Source: Acetivibrio thermocellus ATCC 27405 (GTDB taxonomy: Bacteria > Bacillota > Clostridia > Acetivibrionales > Acetivibrionaceae). From it: a stretch of DNA of 64,000 bases. Where the stretch lies: the NCBI RefSeq assembly GCF_000015865.1, contig NC_009012.1, forward strand, positions 1,550,001-1,614,000. Direction: 5' to 3'. The notes below the pieces were generated by a model. The model was not told the origin of the DNA. It ran no database searches and saw only the letters and a list, made by a program, of their open reading frames with translations. Positions 9,012 to 18,644 of this stretch are shown one piece after another (position 1 is the first letter of the stretch; each line of letters begins with the position of its first letter). A program made the position numbers and the translations under genes.

Positions 9012-9653
9012 TCATTTTAAATGCTCTTTACCATAGTCACAATAGTCAATAATTGCGCATTTATCGCATTCAGGCTTTCTTGCCTTGCAAACCGCCCTTC
9101 CATGGTAGACCAGCTGATGGCAAAACAGCGACCACTTTTCTTTGGGTACAATCTCCATCAGTTCAAATTCTATCTTTTTAGGATCATCGGTATTCACCAA
9201 TCCAATTCTGTTGCTGAGTCTTTTGGCATGGGTATCAACCACAATGCCCGGTATGCCGAACGCATCACCTAAAATAACGTTTGCGGTCTTTCTTCCCACT
9301 CCCGGTAAAGTCAGCAAATCCTCCATATTGTCGGGAACCTTGCCCCCGAATTTTTCGACAATGATTTTGCAGGTTTCTTTAATATTTTTTGCTTTGTTAT
9401 GGTAAAATCCTGTTGGCTTTATATCCTGCTCCAGCTCTTTTAAATCGGCATTGGCAAAATCCCGGGCATCTTTATATTTCTTAAAAAGCGTCTTTGTCAC
9501 CACGTTAACCCTCGCATCGGTGCACTGCGCGGCAAGCTGTGTGGATATGAGCAATTGAAGAGGATTCTCATAATCTAAAGTACACTGGGCATCCCTGTAC
9601 AACTCGTCGAAAATCTTTATTATCTCTTTCACTTTCTCTTTTTTGTCCATCAT
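9012..9653 (-). CDS. nth: Endonuclease III (DNA glycosylase/AP lyase)
   Basis: Nth removes oxidised pyrimidines and cuts at the abasic site. The helix-hairpin-helix L-P-G-V-G-R-K-T-A contains the catalytic lysine, and V-D-T-H-A-K-R contains the catalytic aspartate. The C terminus carries the [4Fe-4S] ligands as C-x6-C-x2-C-x5-C. The first ATG at 9653 is chosen because GGAGG lies 5 bases upstream; the GTG at 9665 overlaps that ribosome site. The product has 213 residues, a normal length. Confidence 0.96.
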   Translation of the reverse strand: MMDKKEKVKEIIKIFDELYRDAQCTLDYENPLQLLISTQLAAQCTDARVNVVTKTLFKKYKDARDFANADLKELEQDIKPTGFYHNKAKNIKETCKIIVEKFGGKVPDNMEDLLTLPGVGRKTANVILGDAFGIPGIVVDTHAKRLSNRIGLVNTDDPKKIEFELMEIVPKEKWSLFCHQLVYHGRAVCKARKPECDKCAIIDYCDYGKEHLK

Positions 9654-9740
9654 ACTGTCCTCCACTATATTATAACAGATAAGTACATCAATTGCATAGC
9701 AAAAGATTCAAAAATTATTTATTTCTGTATCACGCTATAG

Positions 9741-9769
9741 AAAAAAGTCCAGTAAAACCGGACTTTTTT
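9741..9769 (-). terminator. Intrinsic terminator of glgA
   Basis: AAAAAAGTCC and GGACTTTTTT pair around a nine-base loop. On the minus strand the stem is followed by T residues, just after the glgA stop. Confidence 0.85.
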
Positions 9770-9793
9770 GCTTAATATAGAAATAAATATGCA

Positions 9794-11260
9794 TTATTTT
9801 TTCTTTTTTGTAAGTTTCATATACAAATCTGAATATTTGCTTGCCGAGTTGTTCCATGAATAATCGGCACTCATGGCACGCTTTACCATAGCCTTCCATT
9901 CATCGGGCTTTTCATTGTAAAACTTTATCGCCCGCTTGACAGTCTTTAACATATCCTTTGATGAAAACTCTTCATATGAAAAACCGTTTCCGTTTTTCTT
10001 GTCCTTGTCTATATCAATTACCGTCTCTGCCAATCCTCCTGTAGCCCTTACTATGGGTATGGTACCATACCTCAGGCTAAACAGCTGCCCAAGTCCGCAA
10101 GGCTCAAATCTCGACGGCATAAGGAACATGTCACTGCCCGCATAAATTCGCTGGGCCAAAGGCGCATTAAACCCGATATACACTCCCACTTTGTCAGGAT
10201 ACTTTTCCTGAATTTTCTTAAATCCTGTCTCATAATATTCATCTCCGGCTCCCAGCAGGACAAACTGAATATCCTCCTTCATCATCTCGTCAATTTCATC
10301 CATTATAAGGTTTAAGCCTTTCTGTCCGGTCAACCTTGATATCAGCCCGATAACAGGCACATCTTTTTTTGGAAGTCCCATTTCCTTCTGGAGAGCATAT
10401 TTGTTTTCCACTTTCAATTCAAATGTCTCAACATTATAGTTTTTATAAATCGCCGGGTCGGTCTGGGGATTGAACACATCATAGTCTATACCGTTTACAA
10501 TACCGTAAAGGTCTTTGGACCGTTTTCTCAGCAAACCTTCCAGCCTCTCACCGTACTTTTCGGTCTGAATTTCTTTTGCATAGGTCTCACTTACCGTGGT
10601 TATAATATCCGCATAAACCAGTCCGGCTTTCATAAAGCTGAACATTCCGTAAAATTCGACTTTTTCAGGTACAAATACTTCATCGGAAACTCCCATGATG
10701 CCTAAAACATCCCTTGAAAAATTACCTTGATACTCAAGATTGTGAATTGTAAACATGGTCTTTATGTTTTTATAGAAAGGATAACTTTTATACTTCTCAT
10801 TTAAAAACATGCAGATAGGTCCTGTATGCCAGTCATTACAGTGAATTATATCCGGTTTGAAGTCTATTTTCGGAAGCATATCCAATGTTGCCTTGCAGAA
10901 GAAAGCAAATCTGTCTGCATCATCAAAATAACAATATATCCCGCCTCTATTAAAATAGTGGTAATTGTCCACAAAATAAACAGGCACGTTCAAATCCTTA
11001 CCGTCTGCTTTGAAACTGATTTCTCCTTCCCGTACTATACAAGTTGCCTGCCTTCCTCCCATATCCACCGGAAAATCCGTCACGTACCTCATATCAGCAT
11101 CTATCTGCTGATACTTCGGCATTGCAATCCTAACGTCATATCCCATGGAAACCAAAGCCTTTGGCAAAGAACCCGCTACATCTGCCAATCCTCCCGTTTT
11201 AGCAAATGGAGCAACTTCAACAGAAACAAACAATACTTTCAAATTATGATTCTCTCTCAT
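9794..11260 (-). CDS. glgA: Glycogen synthase, ADP-glucose type (GT5)
   Basis: GlgA elongates alpha-1,4-glucan from ADP-glucose. The 488-residue protein starts with V-S-V-E-V-A-P-F-A-K-T-G-G-L-A-D-V, which contains the KxGGL substrate motif. The C-terminal GT-B half has P-S-R-F-E-P-C-G-L followed by T-G-G-L-A-E-T-V. A GGAGG lies before the ATG at 11260. No other glg genes are adjacent; a GT4 protein with glucan-synthase flavour lies at 31724-32950. Confidence 0.95.
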   Translation of the reverse strand: MRENHNLKVLFVSVEVAPFAKTGGLADVAGSLPKALVSMGYDVRIAMPKYQQIDADMRYVTDFPVDMGGRQATCIVREGEISFKADGKDLNVPVYFVDNYHYFNRGGIYCYFDDADRFAFFCKATLDMLPKIDFKPDIIHCNDWHTGPICMFLNEKYKSYPFYKNIKTMFTIHNLEYQGNFSRDVLGIMGVSDEVFVPEKVEFYGMFSFMKAGLVYADIITTVSETYAKEIQTEKYGERLEGLLRKRSKDLYGIVNGIDYDVFNPQTDPAIYKNYNVETFELKVENKYALQKEMGLPKKDVPVIGLISRLTGQKGLNLIMDEIDEMMKEDIQFVLLGAGDEYYETGFKKIQEKYPDKVGVYIGFNAPLAQRIYAGSDMFLMPSRFEPCGLGQLFSLRYGTIPIVRATGGLAETVIDIDKDKKNGNGFSYEEFSSKDMLKTVKRAIKFYNEKPDEWKAMVKRAMSADYSWNNSASKYSDLYMKLTKKKK

Positions 11261-11400
11261 TTTATACCTCCGTTTTTGTGTTTTTTGGTAAAACGAAATA
11301 ATATATTCTCTATAGTTTAATCGTTAAAATTACTACTAAATATTAATAATATCCATTTTATCCTTGTGCAAAACCAAAACATTCCGCCAAGGCCTTTTTA

Positions 11401-12798
11401 TCAATAAGTTCTACCTTCATCTGCCATCATCAGAAGCAAATCAGCAATTTCGGGATCAAATTGCGTTCCCCTGCATCTTTTTATCTCCTCCAGGGCTGAT
11501 TTCATATCCATGCCCTTTCTGTACGGTCTGTCACTTGTCATGGCGTCGAAAGCGTCCGCCACACACATTATCCTTGCAAAAATGCAAATTTCTTCTCCTT
11601 TAAGTCCGTAAGGATATCCTTTCCCGTCATATCGTTCATGATGCTGCAGTATACCGTTCAACCCATTCTTTAAAAATTCTACATCTTTAAGAATATTATA
11701 TGCAATAATCGGATGCTTCTTTATTTCTTCAAATTCTTCATCCGTCAATTTTCCCTGCTTGTTTAATATACTCGCCGAAATACCTATTTTCCCTATATCA
11801 TGCAGTATGGCCGCATACCTTAAATCCTTGATTTCTTCCTCAGACAGTTTCATTGCCCTTGCAAGTTCACAGGATATTTCCATAACCCTCTGGCAATGCC
11901 CTCTTGTGTAAGGATCCTTTGCCTCGATGGAATTGGCAAGACACATAACCGTCTGAAGATAGCCATACTGAATGTTGTCAAACAGTGTCATCAGTTCGAT
12001 ATTTTTCTGATTAAGCTCCTCTTTTGTTTTGTCCAATTCCTTGATATAACTGTTGAGCTCTTCATTGCTTGCCGCAGCTTGTTCATACAAGGCTTCTATT
12101 TCTTGTTTCTGGCTGTATATATTATTAAACATTTCAGCATTTCTGATACCTATGGCAACATAACCCGCAAGACTCTTTAAAAAACTTAAATTTACTTCCG
12201 AAAAAGCTCCTGTTTTTGAACTGCCAATGAAAATCGCGCCTATCAATTCATCCGAAACATTTAACGAAATTGCCATAATTTCACGTTTTTCTTCCCTTAA
12301 AAGCGTTTCAATTTGCGGCTCCGAAAAAGGATTACTCTTTGCAAGATTTCTCACATACTGTTCATAATCGATATTCCCCGCTTCTTTCAATACTTGATTG
12401 CCAAACTCATAGTTAAACGCCGGCTCAAAAGATTCTTTGTCAACAAAACAAACATAATACCATTCACATCTGGTAATTCTTACCAGTTCATTATATGTAT
12501 GTTCCATTATTACTTTTACATCAAAAGTAGACGTAATGACCTTCGACACTTCATGAAGAGAGTCAAGTTCAGCTTCCATTTTTTTTATTCTTTCGTTGTT
12601 TATTAATAGTTCCTGATAATTCTTTTTATTAGAAACAACCTTTGACATGTAATCAATTAATGCAAGTATTAAAGCAAATCCCATGATAATGGCAAATCTG
12701 AAGTCTGAAGTCCGGGCAAATCCAACTGCCGAGAAAAAGAGTACGGCACACAGGAAAAAAAACTTAACTATCAATATGTACACAGATTTGTTTTGCAT
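11401..12798 (-). CDS. Membrane-anchored GAF-HD-GYP cyclic di-GMP phosphodiesterase
   Basis: The 465-residue product has two N-terminal membrane helices (about 8-50), a short coiled coil, a GAF domain (about 85-220), a second coiled coil and a C-terminal HD-GYP domain. H-D-I-G-K-I-G and H-H-E-R-Y-D-G-K-G-Y-P are intact, so the metal site and the GYP signature are complete. It should hydrolyse cyclic di-GMP and opposes the cyclase at 7289-8968. GGAGG precedes the ATG. The ligand of the GAF domain is unknown. Confidence 0.92.
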   Translation of the reverse strand: MQNKSVYILIVKFFFLCAVLFFSAVGFARTSDFRFAIIMGFALILALIDYMSKVVSNKKNYQELLINNERIKKMEAELDSLHEVSKVITSTFDVKVIMEHTYNELVRITRCEWYYVCFVDKESFEPAFNYEFGNQVLKEAGNIDYEQYVRNLAKSNPFSEPQIETLLREEKREIMAISLNVSDELIGAIFIGSSKTGAFSEVNLSFLKSLAGYVAIGIRNAEMFNNIYSQKQEIEALYEQAAASNEELNSYIKELDKTKEELNQKNIELMTLFDNIQYGYLQTVMCLANSIEAKDPYTRGHCQRVMEISCELARAMKLSEEEIKDLRYAAILHDIGKIGISASILNKQGKLTDEEFEEIKKHPIIAYNILKDVEFLKNGLNGILQHHERYDGKGYPYGLKGEEICIFARIMCVADAFDAMTSDRPYRKGMDMKSALEEIKRCRGTQFDPEIADLLLMMADEGRTY

Positions 12799-12945
12799 AA
12801 ATTACCTCCGCTTTGGGTAATATTCTGCAGACAAGACCGATTTGACACTTCTATTTATTTAACAATATGATTATTCTATATATCGTCATAAAAATCCTTC
12901 CGTTTAATAGAATTTAACATAAGTCAAAACATAAGGTAAAAAATA

Positions 12946-12966
12946 AGCGGCTTTTACAAGCCGCCT
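12946..12966 (-). terminator. Intrinsic terminator of the htrA operon
   Basis: GCGGCTT and AAGCCGC pair around a four-base loop. On the minus strand the stem is followed by TTATTTTTT. Confidence 0.8.
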
Positions 12967-12981
12967 CTGATATGCAACGCT

Positions 12982-14511
12982 TTATTTTTGCTCATCCAAC
13001 GTCACTTCAACGGTAATATCTTTTCCGTCCCTGTGTATTTTGAGTTTCACTTTGTCTCCGGGTTTGTATTTGTTCTTTTGTTCTTCCAATTCATCATAAT
13101 TCTTTACTCTCACGCCGTTAAACTCCGTAATTATGTCATCCTTTTGAATACCGGCTTTGTAAGCCGCACTGAATATTTCAACGTTGTAAACAAGCACTCC
13201 TTCAGGAAGTCCGTAACGGTCTGCTATTTCCTTGGTGTAACCGCTGTTTATCTGTATGCCGAGGGACGGTCTTCCTCTTACATACTTGTACTGAATAAGG
13301 CTGTCGGTTATTTCCTTTGCTTTGTTTACAGGTATTGCAAAACCAAGTCCTTCATAGCCCTGTCCGCCGATTTTTGCAGTATTGACACCAATTAACTTTC
13401 CTTCGGCATTAACGAGAGCACCGCCGCTGTTTCCGGGATTTATTGCGGCATCTGTCTGTATCAGCTTCAGTTCCTTGCCGTCGGTTATAGGTATTGTCCT
13501 GTTAAGACCGCTTATTACACCCACGGTAACCGAACCCATGTATTCAAGTCCTCCGGGATTGCCTATGGCAACTGCAAGCTCACCGACTCTTATTTTATCC
13601 GAATCCCCGAATTCAATCACGGGCAGGTTGGTTGCTTCAATTTTAAGCACTGCCAAATCCGTCTTTGAATCCGTTCCCACAACCGTAGCTGGATGAGGTG
13701 TGTCCGGATCACTTGGCAAAATAACATTAATACTTGCATTCGGAAGTAGAGTGTTGGTTCTTCCGTTCAAAGCCGATTCAATAACGTGGTAGTTTGTCAT
13801 TATATATCCGTCACTTCTTATTATAATGCCCGAACCCTGGGATTCTGTGTCTCTTGGTGTAAAGAACCAGAAATCACTGATGCTTGTCGTTGATTTTACA
13901 CTTATACCTACAACTGAAGGTCCAACCTTTTCAGCTATTGCAACCACCACAGAAGAATCGGCGTTGTTCTCAATGACAACTTTTTTATAATAATCCGTAT
14001 CCACTCCCGATGTTGCGTCATTCGAACCGTTCTGAACATTGGTGTTTCTGAAAATGGACTGAACCGAAGGACTGAGGGCCGGAACTCCAAATACAAAGAA
14101 ACCTCCGACTATCGAGCCGCCCAATATGGAACTCATAACAGCAACAAGTATCATCTGCAGTAAAACACTGTTTTTACGTTTTTTTGGCTTTGTATAGCTT
14201 TCAGAATAATATGAAGCCGACTTTAAATCCACGAAACTTCCTTCATAAGTCTTTTCATTTTCCACTCGTTTATCTGCAACGCCCACGGCAGCATTTTCAA
14301 TCACATTTTCGCCAAAACCTTCGGCAGCATTTTCACCGACATCCGCGTCAACATTTTCAATTATATTCTCAGCTGCATACTGTGCTGCATTTTCAACCAC
14401 ATCTCCATTTATATTTGCATCAACATTTTCGCCGGTTGTATTGTTTAATTCTCCGAAACTCTTTATTTCATTTTCTTCATTGCTAAAACCGTTATAGTTT
14501 AATTCATCCAT
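12982..14511 (-). CDS. htrA: HtrA/DegP-like membrane-anchored serine protease
   Basis: The 509-residue protein is a trypsin-like protease with one C-terminal PDZ domain. It has a cytoplasmic acidic N terminus (about 1-120), a membrane helix near 125-145, and the catalytic triad: His in T-N-Y-H-V-I, Asp in D-L-A-V-L-K, Ser in P-G-N-S-G-G-A. The N terminus contains degenerate repeats of E-N-A-A and E-N-V, unusual for the family. The second ATG (14511) is taken as start because AAAGGAG is 8 bases upstream but only 2 from the first ATG. It follows a two-component pair, as in CssRS-HtrA systems that respond to misfolded secreted proteins. Confidence 0.93.
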   Translation of the reverse strand: MDELNYNGFSNEENEIKSFGELNNTTGENVDANINGDVVENAAQYAAENIIENVDADVGENAAEGFGENVIENAAVGVADKRVENEKTYEGSFVDLKSASYYSESYTKPKKRKNSVLLQMILVAVMSSILGGSIVGGFFVFGVPALSPSVQSIFRNTNVQNGSNDATSGVDTDYYKKVVIENNADSSVVVAIAEKVGPSVVGISVKSTTSISDFWFFTPRDTESQGSGIIIRSDGYIMTNYHVIESALNGRTNTLLPNASINVILPSDPDTPHPATVVGTDSKTDLAVLKIEATNLPVIEFGDSDKIRVGELAVAIGNPGGLEYMGSVTVGVISGLNRTIPITDGKELKLIQTDAAINPGNSGGALVNAEGKLIGVNTAKIGGQGYEGLGFAIPVNKAKEITDSLIQYKYVRGRPSLGIQINSGYTKEIADRYGLPEGVLVYNVEIFSAAYKAGIQKDDIITEFNGVRVKNYDELEEQKNKYKPGDKVKLKIHRDGKDITVEVTLDEQK

Positions 14512-14632
14512 ACCCATCTCTCCTTTCGACGTATTTTATTTTGTTGATTTTATTATAGAGAAGGAATTTTAAAAACTTATGAATAAATTATGAATAAATT
14601 GTTAAGATTGCTTTTTATATATTTTTTCGTTT

Positions 14633-16147
14633 TTATGCTTTTTCATTGCTTCCTTTGTCCAAAGTAAAATAAAACTTGGTTCCTTTTCCGACCTCACTCT
14701 CAACCCAGATTTCCTGCTTGTGGTCGTTTATTATGTTTCTGACTATGGCAAGTCCAAGGCCGGCACCGCCTTTTTCTTTGCTTCTGGATTTGTCCGACTT
14801 GTAAAATCTTTCCCAGATAAGGTCAATTTCATTCCTGTCAATTCCTATGCCGTTATCCTCAACACAAACAAGTACCTTGTTTTTGTAACTTGAGGTGGAT
14901 ACTTTGATTTTTCCGTTCTGCTGAACAAATTTGACAGCGTTGTGCATAAGATTTATAAGCACTCTCTCAATGGAGTCAATATCCGCTTTTACATACATAT
15001 CCTCTTCTTCAAAATTTGCCTCAACCTCAATGTCCTTTTGTGTTATAAAGTTTTCAAGCTTTATAATGCATCGTCTGATAAGTTCATTGATATTAAAGTT
15101 AACCGGATTTATAGTGATTTCACCGGCCTCCATTTTTGCAAGGTCAAGAAGATCCGTGGTCAGCCTGTTGAGCCTTCGTATTTCATCCCGGACAATTAAA
15201 AGGTAATCCTTTTCCTTTTCCGGAGGAATGGTTCCATCCAGAATTCCTTCTATAAACCCATGTATTGAAGTCATCGGGGTTCTAAGCTCATGGGACACAT
15301 TGGCGATAAAACCTCTTCGCATGTTTTCCAGATTCTGAAGCTCTCCCGCCATGTTGTTAAAACTTCTTGCAAGCTCACCTATCTCATCTTCCGATGAAAT
15401 ATCAAGCCTTTCGTCAAATTTTCCGCTTGCAATTTTCTTTGCAGCACTGTTAATCTTTTTCAAAGGCCTTGAAAGCTTAAGTGAAAAAATATAAATCAGT
15501 ACTATTGATATTATTATGGAAATGACAACGGCAAAAATAAAGAACTTAAAAACACTGCTTCTTGCCCTCTGTACCTCAGGAACCGGCGTATGAAGGTAAA
15601 CAGCCCCGAGAATTTTGCCGTTATATGTAAACGGCTTTCCAATAGTCAGCCACGATACATTCGTGTCCTTAAACAGTCCGTAAAAATCTCCTATTTCTTT
15701 GACCATGGGCACACTACCGCTCATAACGTCTTTATATTGTGCCGGGTTTTGCAGTTTAATCTTGCCGGTGTCGTCGGTAAGCTTTTGGACTATTTCCCTT
15801 ACCACCGCCTGATTACCCTTGATAATACCGATTTCTCCTTCTGTGGACACAATCCATATGACAGTGCCTGTACTTTGACTTTCCCTCTCAAGGGCGTTAT
15901 CCAGCATTCTGCGGTATATTTCCTCCCAGAATGCAAACATGGGATTGTTATAGTTATTGTAATAAGCAGTCAAATAATCGTTCAGCATACTGTTTATACT
16001 GTCCGCAGTGTCACTTAATAATTTTTCCTTTTCCTCCGAGGCAAAATTTCCAAGAAAAATATAAAGCATCACCCCGGTTATGGATGTGCTTACAAGCAAA
16101 ATGGCAATAAACAGGACAACAATCTTGCTAAACAGAGTTTTTAGCAT
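14633..16147 (-). CDS. Sensor histidine kinase (two TM, HAMP)
   Basis: The 504-residue kinase has membrane helices near residues 8-30 and 200-222 enclosing an extracytoplasmic sensor domain. A HAMP linker follows, then the phosphoacceptor box N-V-S-H-E-L-R-T-P and an ATPase domain with D-N-G-I-G-I and G-A-G-L-G-L-A-I. Its ATG overlaps the stop of the upstream regulator by one base, so the two are translationally coupled. With htrA downstream it most resembles envelope-stress kinases such as CssS, though ResE/PhoR-like kinases share the layout. Confidence 0.93.
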   Translation of the reverse strand: MLKTLFSKIVVLFIAILLVSTSITGVMLYIFLGNFASEEKEKLLSDTADSINSMLNDYLTAYYNNYNNPMFAFWEEIYRRMLDNALERESQSTGTVIWIVSTEGEIGIIKGNQAVVREIVQKLTDDTGKIKLQNPAQYKDVMSGSVPMVKEIGDFYGLFKDTNVSWLTIGKPFTYNGKILGAVYLHTPVPEVQRARSSVFKFFIFAVVISIIISIVLIYIFSLKLSRPLKKINSAAKKIASGKFDERLDISSEDEIGELARSFNNMAGELQNLENMRRGFIANVSHELRTPMTSIHGFIEGILDGTIPPEKEKDYLLIVRDEIRRLNRLTTDLLDLAKMEAGEITINPVNFNINELIRRCIIKLENFITQKDIEVEANFEEEDMYVKADIDSIERVLINLMHNAVKFVQQNGKIKVSTSSYKNKVLVCVEDNGIGIDRNEIDLIWERFYKSDKSRSKEKGGAGLGLAIVRNIINDHKQEIWVESEVGKGTKFYFTLDKGSNEKA

Positions 16148-16833
16148 TATTTCACCTCAAATTTGTATCCGACACCCCAAACAGTTTTAAGCTGCCAGTT
16201 TTGTCCTTCACTGTCAAGCTTTTCCCTAAGTCTCTTTATGTGAACGTCCACGGTCCTGGAATCTCCGTAAAAGTCATAGCCCCAGACCTGCTCTATAAGT
16301 TGTTCCCGCGTAAAAACCTTATTGGGGTTTGAGGCAAGAAAATACAGAAGTTCCAGCTCTTTTGGCGGAAACTCCATCTCTTTGCCGTTTACTTTCAAGG
16401 TATAATTGGTCTTGTTTATAATAAGATTCGGGTATACTATCTCTTGGACATCACTGTCCTTGTGCTCATATCTTCTGAGCACCGCTTTCACTCTTGCCAC
16501 GAGTTCCTTCGGTTCGAAAGGTTTTACAAGGTAATCATCCGCACCAAGCTCCAAACCCAGCACTTTGTCAAAAGTCTCCCCTTTGGCCGAAAGCATAATC
16601 ACCGGAATATTGCTGATTTTTCTTATCTCCCTGCAAACCTGCCATCCATCCGCCCCCGGGAGCATAATATCTAGGATAACAATGTTTGGAGCCTCGTTTC
16701 TGAATACTTCCAGAGCCTTGCTGCCATTGTATACCGTTACGACCTCAAAACCTTCCTTTTCCATATACAGCCTTATGAGCTCACAAATATTTACATCATC
16801 ATCAATTACAAGCACCTTGGTTTTGTTACTCAT
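16147..16833 (-). CDS. OmpR/PhoB-family response regulator
   Basis: The 228-residue regulator has a receiver domain with the acidic pair D-D near residue 10, the phosphorylated Asp in I-L-D-I-M-L-P-G, Lys in L-V-K-P-F-E, and a winged-helix DNA-binding domain ending in T-V-W-G-V-G-Y-K-F. The third in-frame ATG (16833) is chosen because GGGG lies 8 bases upstream; the earlier GTG and ATG overlap the ribosome site. It is the first gene of the regulator-kinase-protease group. Confidence 0.94.
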   Translation of the reverse strand: MSNKTKVLVIDDDVNICELIRLYMEKEGFEVVTVYNGSKALEVFRNEAPNIVILDIMLPGADGWQVCREIRKISNIPVIMLSAKGETFDKVLGLELGADDYLVKPFEPKELVARVKAVLRRYEHKDSDVQEIVYPNLIINKTNYTLKVNGKEMEFPPKELELLYFLASNPNKVFTREQLIEQVWGYDFYGDSRTVDVHIKRLREKLDSEGQNWQLKTVWGVGYKFEVK

Positions 16834-16898
16834 ATACATCACCCCAATAGTTTTAATACGCAGGGCATACAGAGTCCCACATGAATATGAACCTCACG

Positions 16899-17093
16899 TC
16901 AATTTAATATTTCGTGGCGGAAAGGCAAACTGTTTAGTACTATGTTTTGTATTTTTATTTCCTCCTGCAGTTTTTTCTGTTCTTCCTTAAGCTCGTTTAT
17001 AGTATTTGCAAGTCTCTCATTTTCTTCAATCAGAACTTTAATCATATCTCTAATCTCATTGATAGCCTGCCTGTCCTCCTGTCTCATAAACAT
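16899..17093 (-). CDS. Short coiled-coil protein
   Basis: The 64-residue product from the ATG at 17093 (with GGGGGAAT upstream) is almost entirely charged helix: a Glu/Lys/Asn heptad pattern from about residue 8 to 50. It lies just upstream of the OmpR-type regulator on the same strand, about 65 bases away, and could be cotranscribed with it. I do not recognise it. It could be a small cytoplasmic dimerising protein. Confidence 0.55.
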   Translation of the reverse strand: MFMRQEDRQAINEIRDMIKVLIEENERLANTINELKEEQKKLQEEIKIQNIVLNSLPFRHEILN

Positions 17094-17386
17094 ATTCCCC
17101 CTAATAATTAGTAATGTATATTTACGAAAAACCAATGCATATAAAATATCATCCAATTGCATTGTCAATATTAATATAAGTAATACAAGAACAATATATC
17201 AGCATGTATTATTTTGTTACTGTATATTATAGCAAATTTATTGTTTTGTGAACACCAAATTTACATTCTCAAGCTGTTTCTGCCATACAATATCTGTTGA
17301 CTTGCCGACGGTGTTATGATAAGTTTTAAGTATGTGCTATTATTATATATAGTAGCGGTATTTTACGTTTTCTGGAGGGGTAAAAT

Positions 17387-17728
17387 ATGGGTCAACTTAA
17401 TATTGTTACCGTTTTAGTATCTCTGGCGGTGCTTGTTGTCATTATCGCTTTGTTCGCATATATAAACAACAAGAAATCGAATTCCTCTGCATCCGACAAT
17501 AGCCAGTCTTCTGCTGATTTAACCACCGTTTCCGACAAAACCGTAAACCCCACCGGTAATCTTTCCGATGACGATGCCCTGGTTGCGGTACTGACTGCCG
17601 CGGTACTTGCAAGTATGGGAAACAGACCCGATATTAAAATAAGAGTAACCTCTTTCAGACGTACAAATGAGACATCGCCAATCTGGAACACCGTGGGAAG
17701 AAAAGAGTATATTTCCGGCAAACTCTAA
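17387..17728 (+). CDS. OadG-like small membrane protein (decarboxylase gamma-subunit family)
   Basis: The 113-residue protein has one N-terminal membrane helix (about 6-26), a Ser/Asn-rich linker, and a C-terminal segment with D-D-D-A-L-V-A-V-L-T-A-A-V and a terminal S-x-I-W-N-T-V-G-R-K-E. This layout is that of the gamma subunit of sodium-pumping or biotin-dependent decarboxylases, which stabilises the complex at the membrane. No alpha, beta or biotin-carrier subunit lies nearby, so its partner must be elsewhere or its role has changed. GGAGGGG precedes the ATG. Confidence 0.6.
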   Translation: MGQLNIVTVLVSLAVLVVIIALFAYINNKKSNSSASDNSQSSADLTTVSDKTVNPTGNLSDDDALVAVLTAAVLASMGNRPDIKIRVTSFRRTNETSPIWNTVGRKEYISGKL

Positions 17729-17777
17729 TTCTTCAGGATTGTCCATCTTTTAAAAGGGTTTGTATTTTTGTTAAAAT

Positions 17778-18644
17778 TTAGTTGTATGCTGTGTTTAGGA
17801 ACAATTTCATGGCATTTTCGCCTAAAATATTTTTTTTCTCTTCATCATCAAGTTTCATGCTCATGAATCTTTTTAAGTCCCATGCCGGGCTTCCCCATGG
17901 GTAATCAGAGCCAAAGACCACCCTGTGGGCTCCTATTTCGTTTATAACACCCTCGGGTATGCTGTCATCAAGCCAGCTGGGCTTGTTTGTTTCTCTTATC
18001 GGCGGATAGCCTGAAATAACAATGGATGTATCAAAGTAAACATTTTTATAGGTCCTGGAAAGCCTTAAAACATCCTTTACATTACCGTCAGCCATATGGG
18101 TAAGTACGAAAGAAATATTTTCATACATTGCAATGAGCGGCTCCAAAGTTTCCACATCGGAAAAACTGTTCAGTCTTGCATTTGCCACCCTGCCGCAATG
18201 AAATACTATCGGAAAAGCAATGTCATTGCAAAATTCATATAAACCTTTTAATCTTTCATCCCTGGGATCAAATCCCTGAGCCATGGGATGCAGCTTGATT
18301 CCTTTTGCTCCGTCCGAAATATATTCTTCAAGCAGGCTTGTAAATGACACATCCATGTCAGGATGAAAACTTACCAAAGGTATCAGATTTGGATGTTTCC
18401 GTGCTTCTTCCAAAGTCCATTTATTGTTGGCATGAAGAATTTTAACCGGAGCAAAATTGGCCATGACGGTATAATCTATACCCTCATTTTTCATGTTGTT
18501 TAAAACGTCCTCAATAGTCCCTGTTCCCGGGTTTTCAAATTCTATATTATAAATTTTGTTAAAAGACTTCAGTACTTTTAAAGAAACCTCTTCCGATGAA
18601 AAAGTATGAACATGTCCGTCCACAATTGTAAAATTGCCTATCAT
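17778..18644 (-). CDS. TIM-barrel metal-dependent amidohydrolase (amidohydrolase_2 family)
   Basis: The 288-residue protein begins I-V-D-G-H-V-H-T-F, giving the HxH metal site. Further ligands are a His in K-L-H-P-M-A-Q-G, a His in V-F-H-C-G and an Asp in F-G-S-D-Y-P-W-G-S. Members of this family are hydrolases or decarboxylases on small ring or carboxylate substrates; the substrate here is not evident. The ATG follows AAAGGGAGT. It stands alone and is divergent from the phosphoglycerate mutase gene. Confidence 0.85.
   Translation of the reverse strand: MIGNFTIVDGHVHTFSSEEVSLKVLKSFNKIYNIEFENPGTGTIEDVLNNMKNEGIDYTVMANFAPVKILHANNKWTLEEARKHPNLIPLVSFHPDMDVSFTSLLEEYISDGAKGIKLHPMAQGFDPRDERLKGLYEFCNDIAFPIVFHCGRVANARLNSFSDVETLEPLIAMYENISFVLTHMADGNVKDVLRLSRTYKNVYFDTSIVISGYPPIRETNKPSWLDDSIPEGVINEIGAHRVVFGSDYPWGSPAWDLKRFMSMKLDDEEKKNILGENAMKLFLNTAYN

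Noticed and set aside
14184..14486. A 100-residue His/Gln/Phe-rich plus-strand reading frame
   Set aside because: It is the antisense shadow of the repeated N terminus of HtrA; the odd composition is explained by those repeats.
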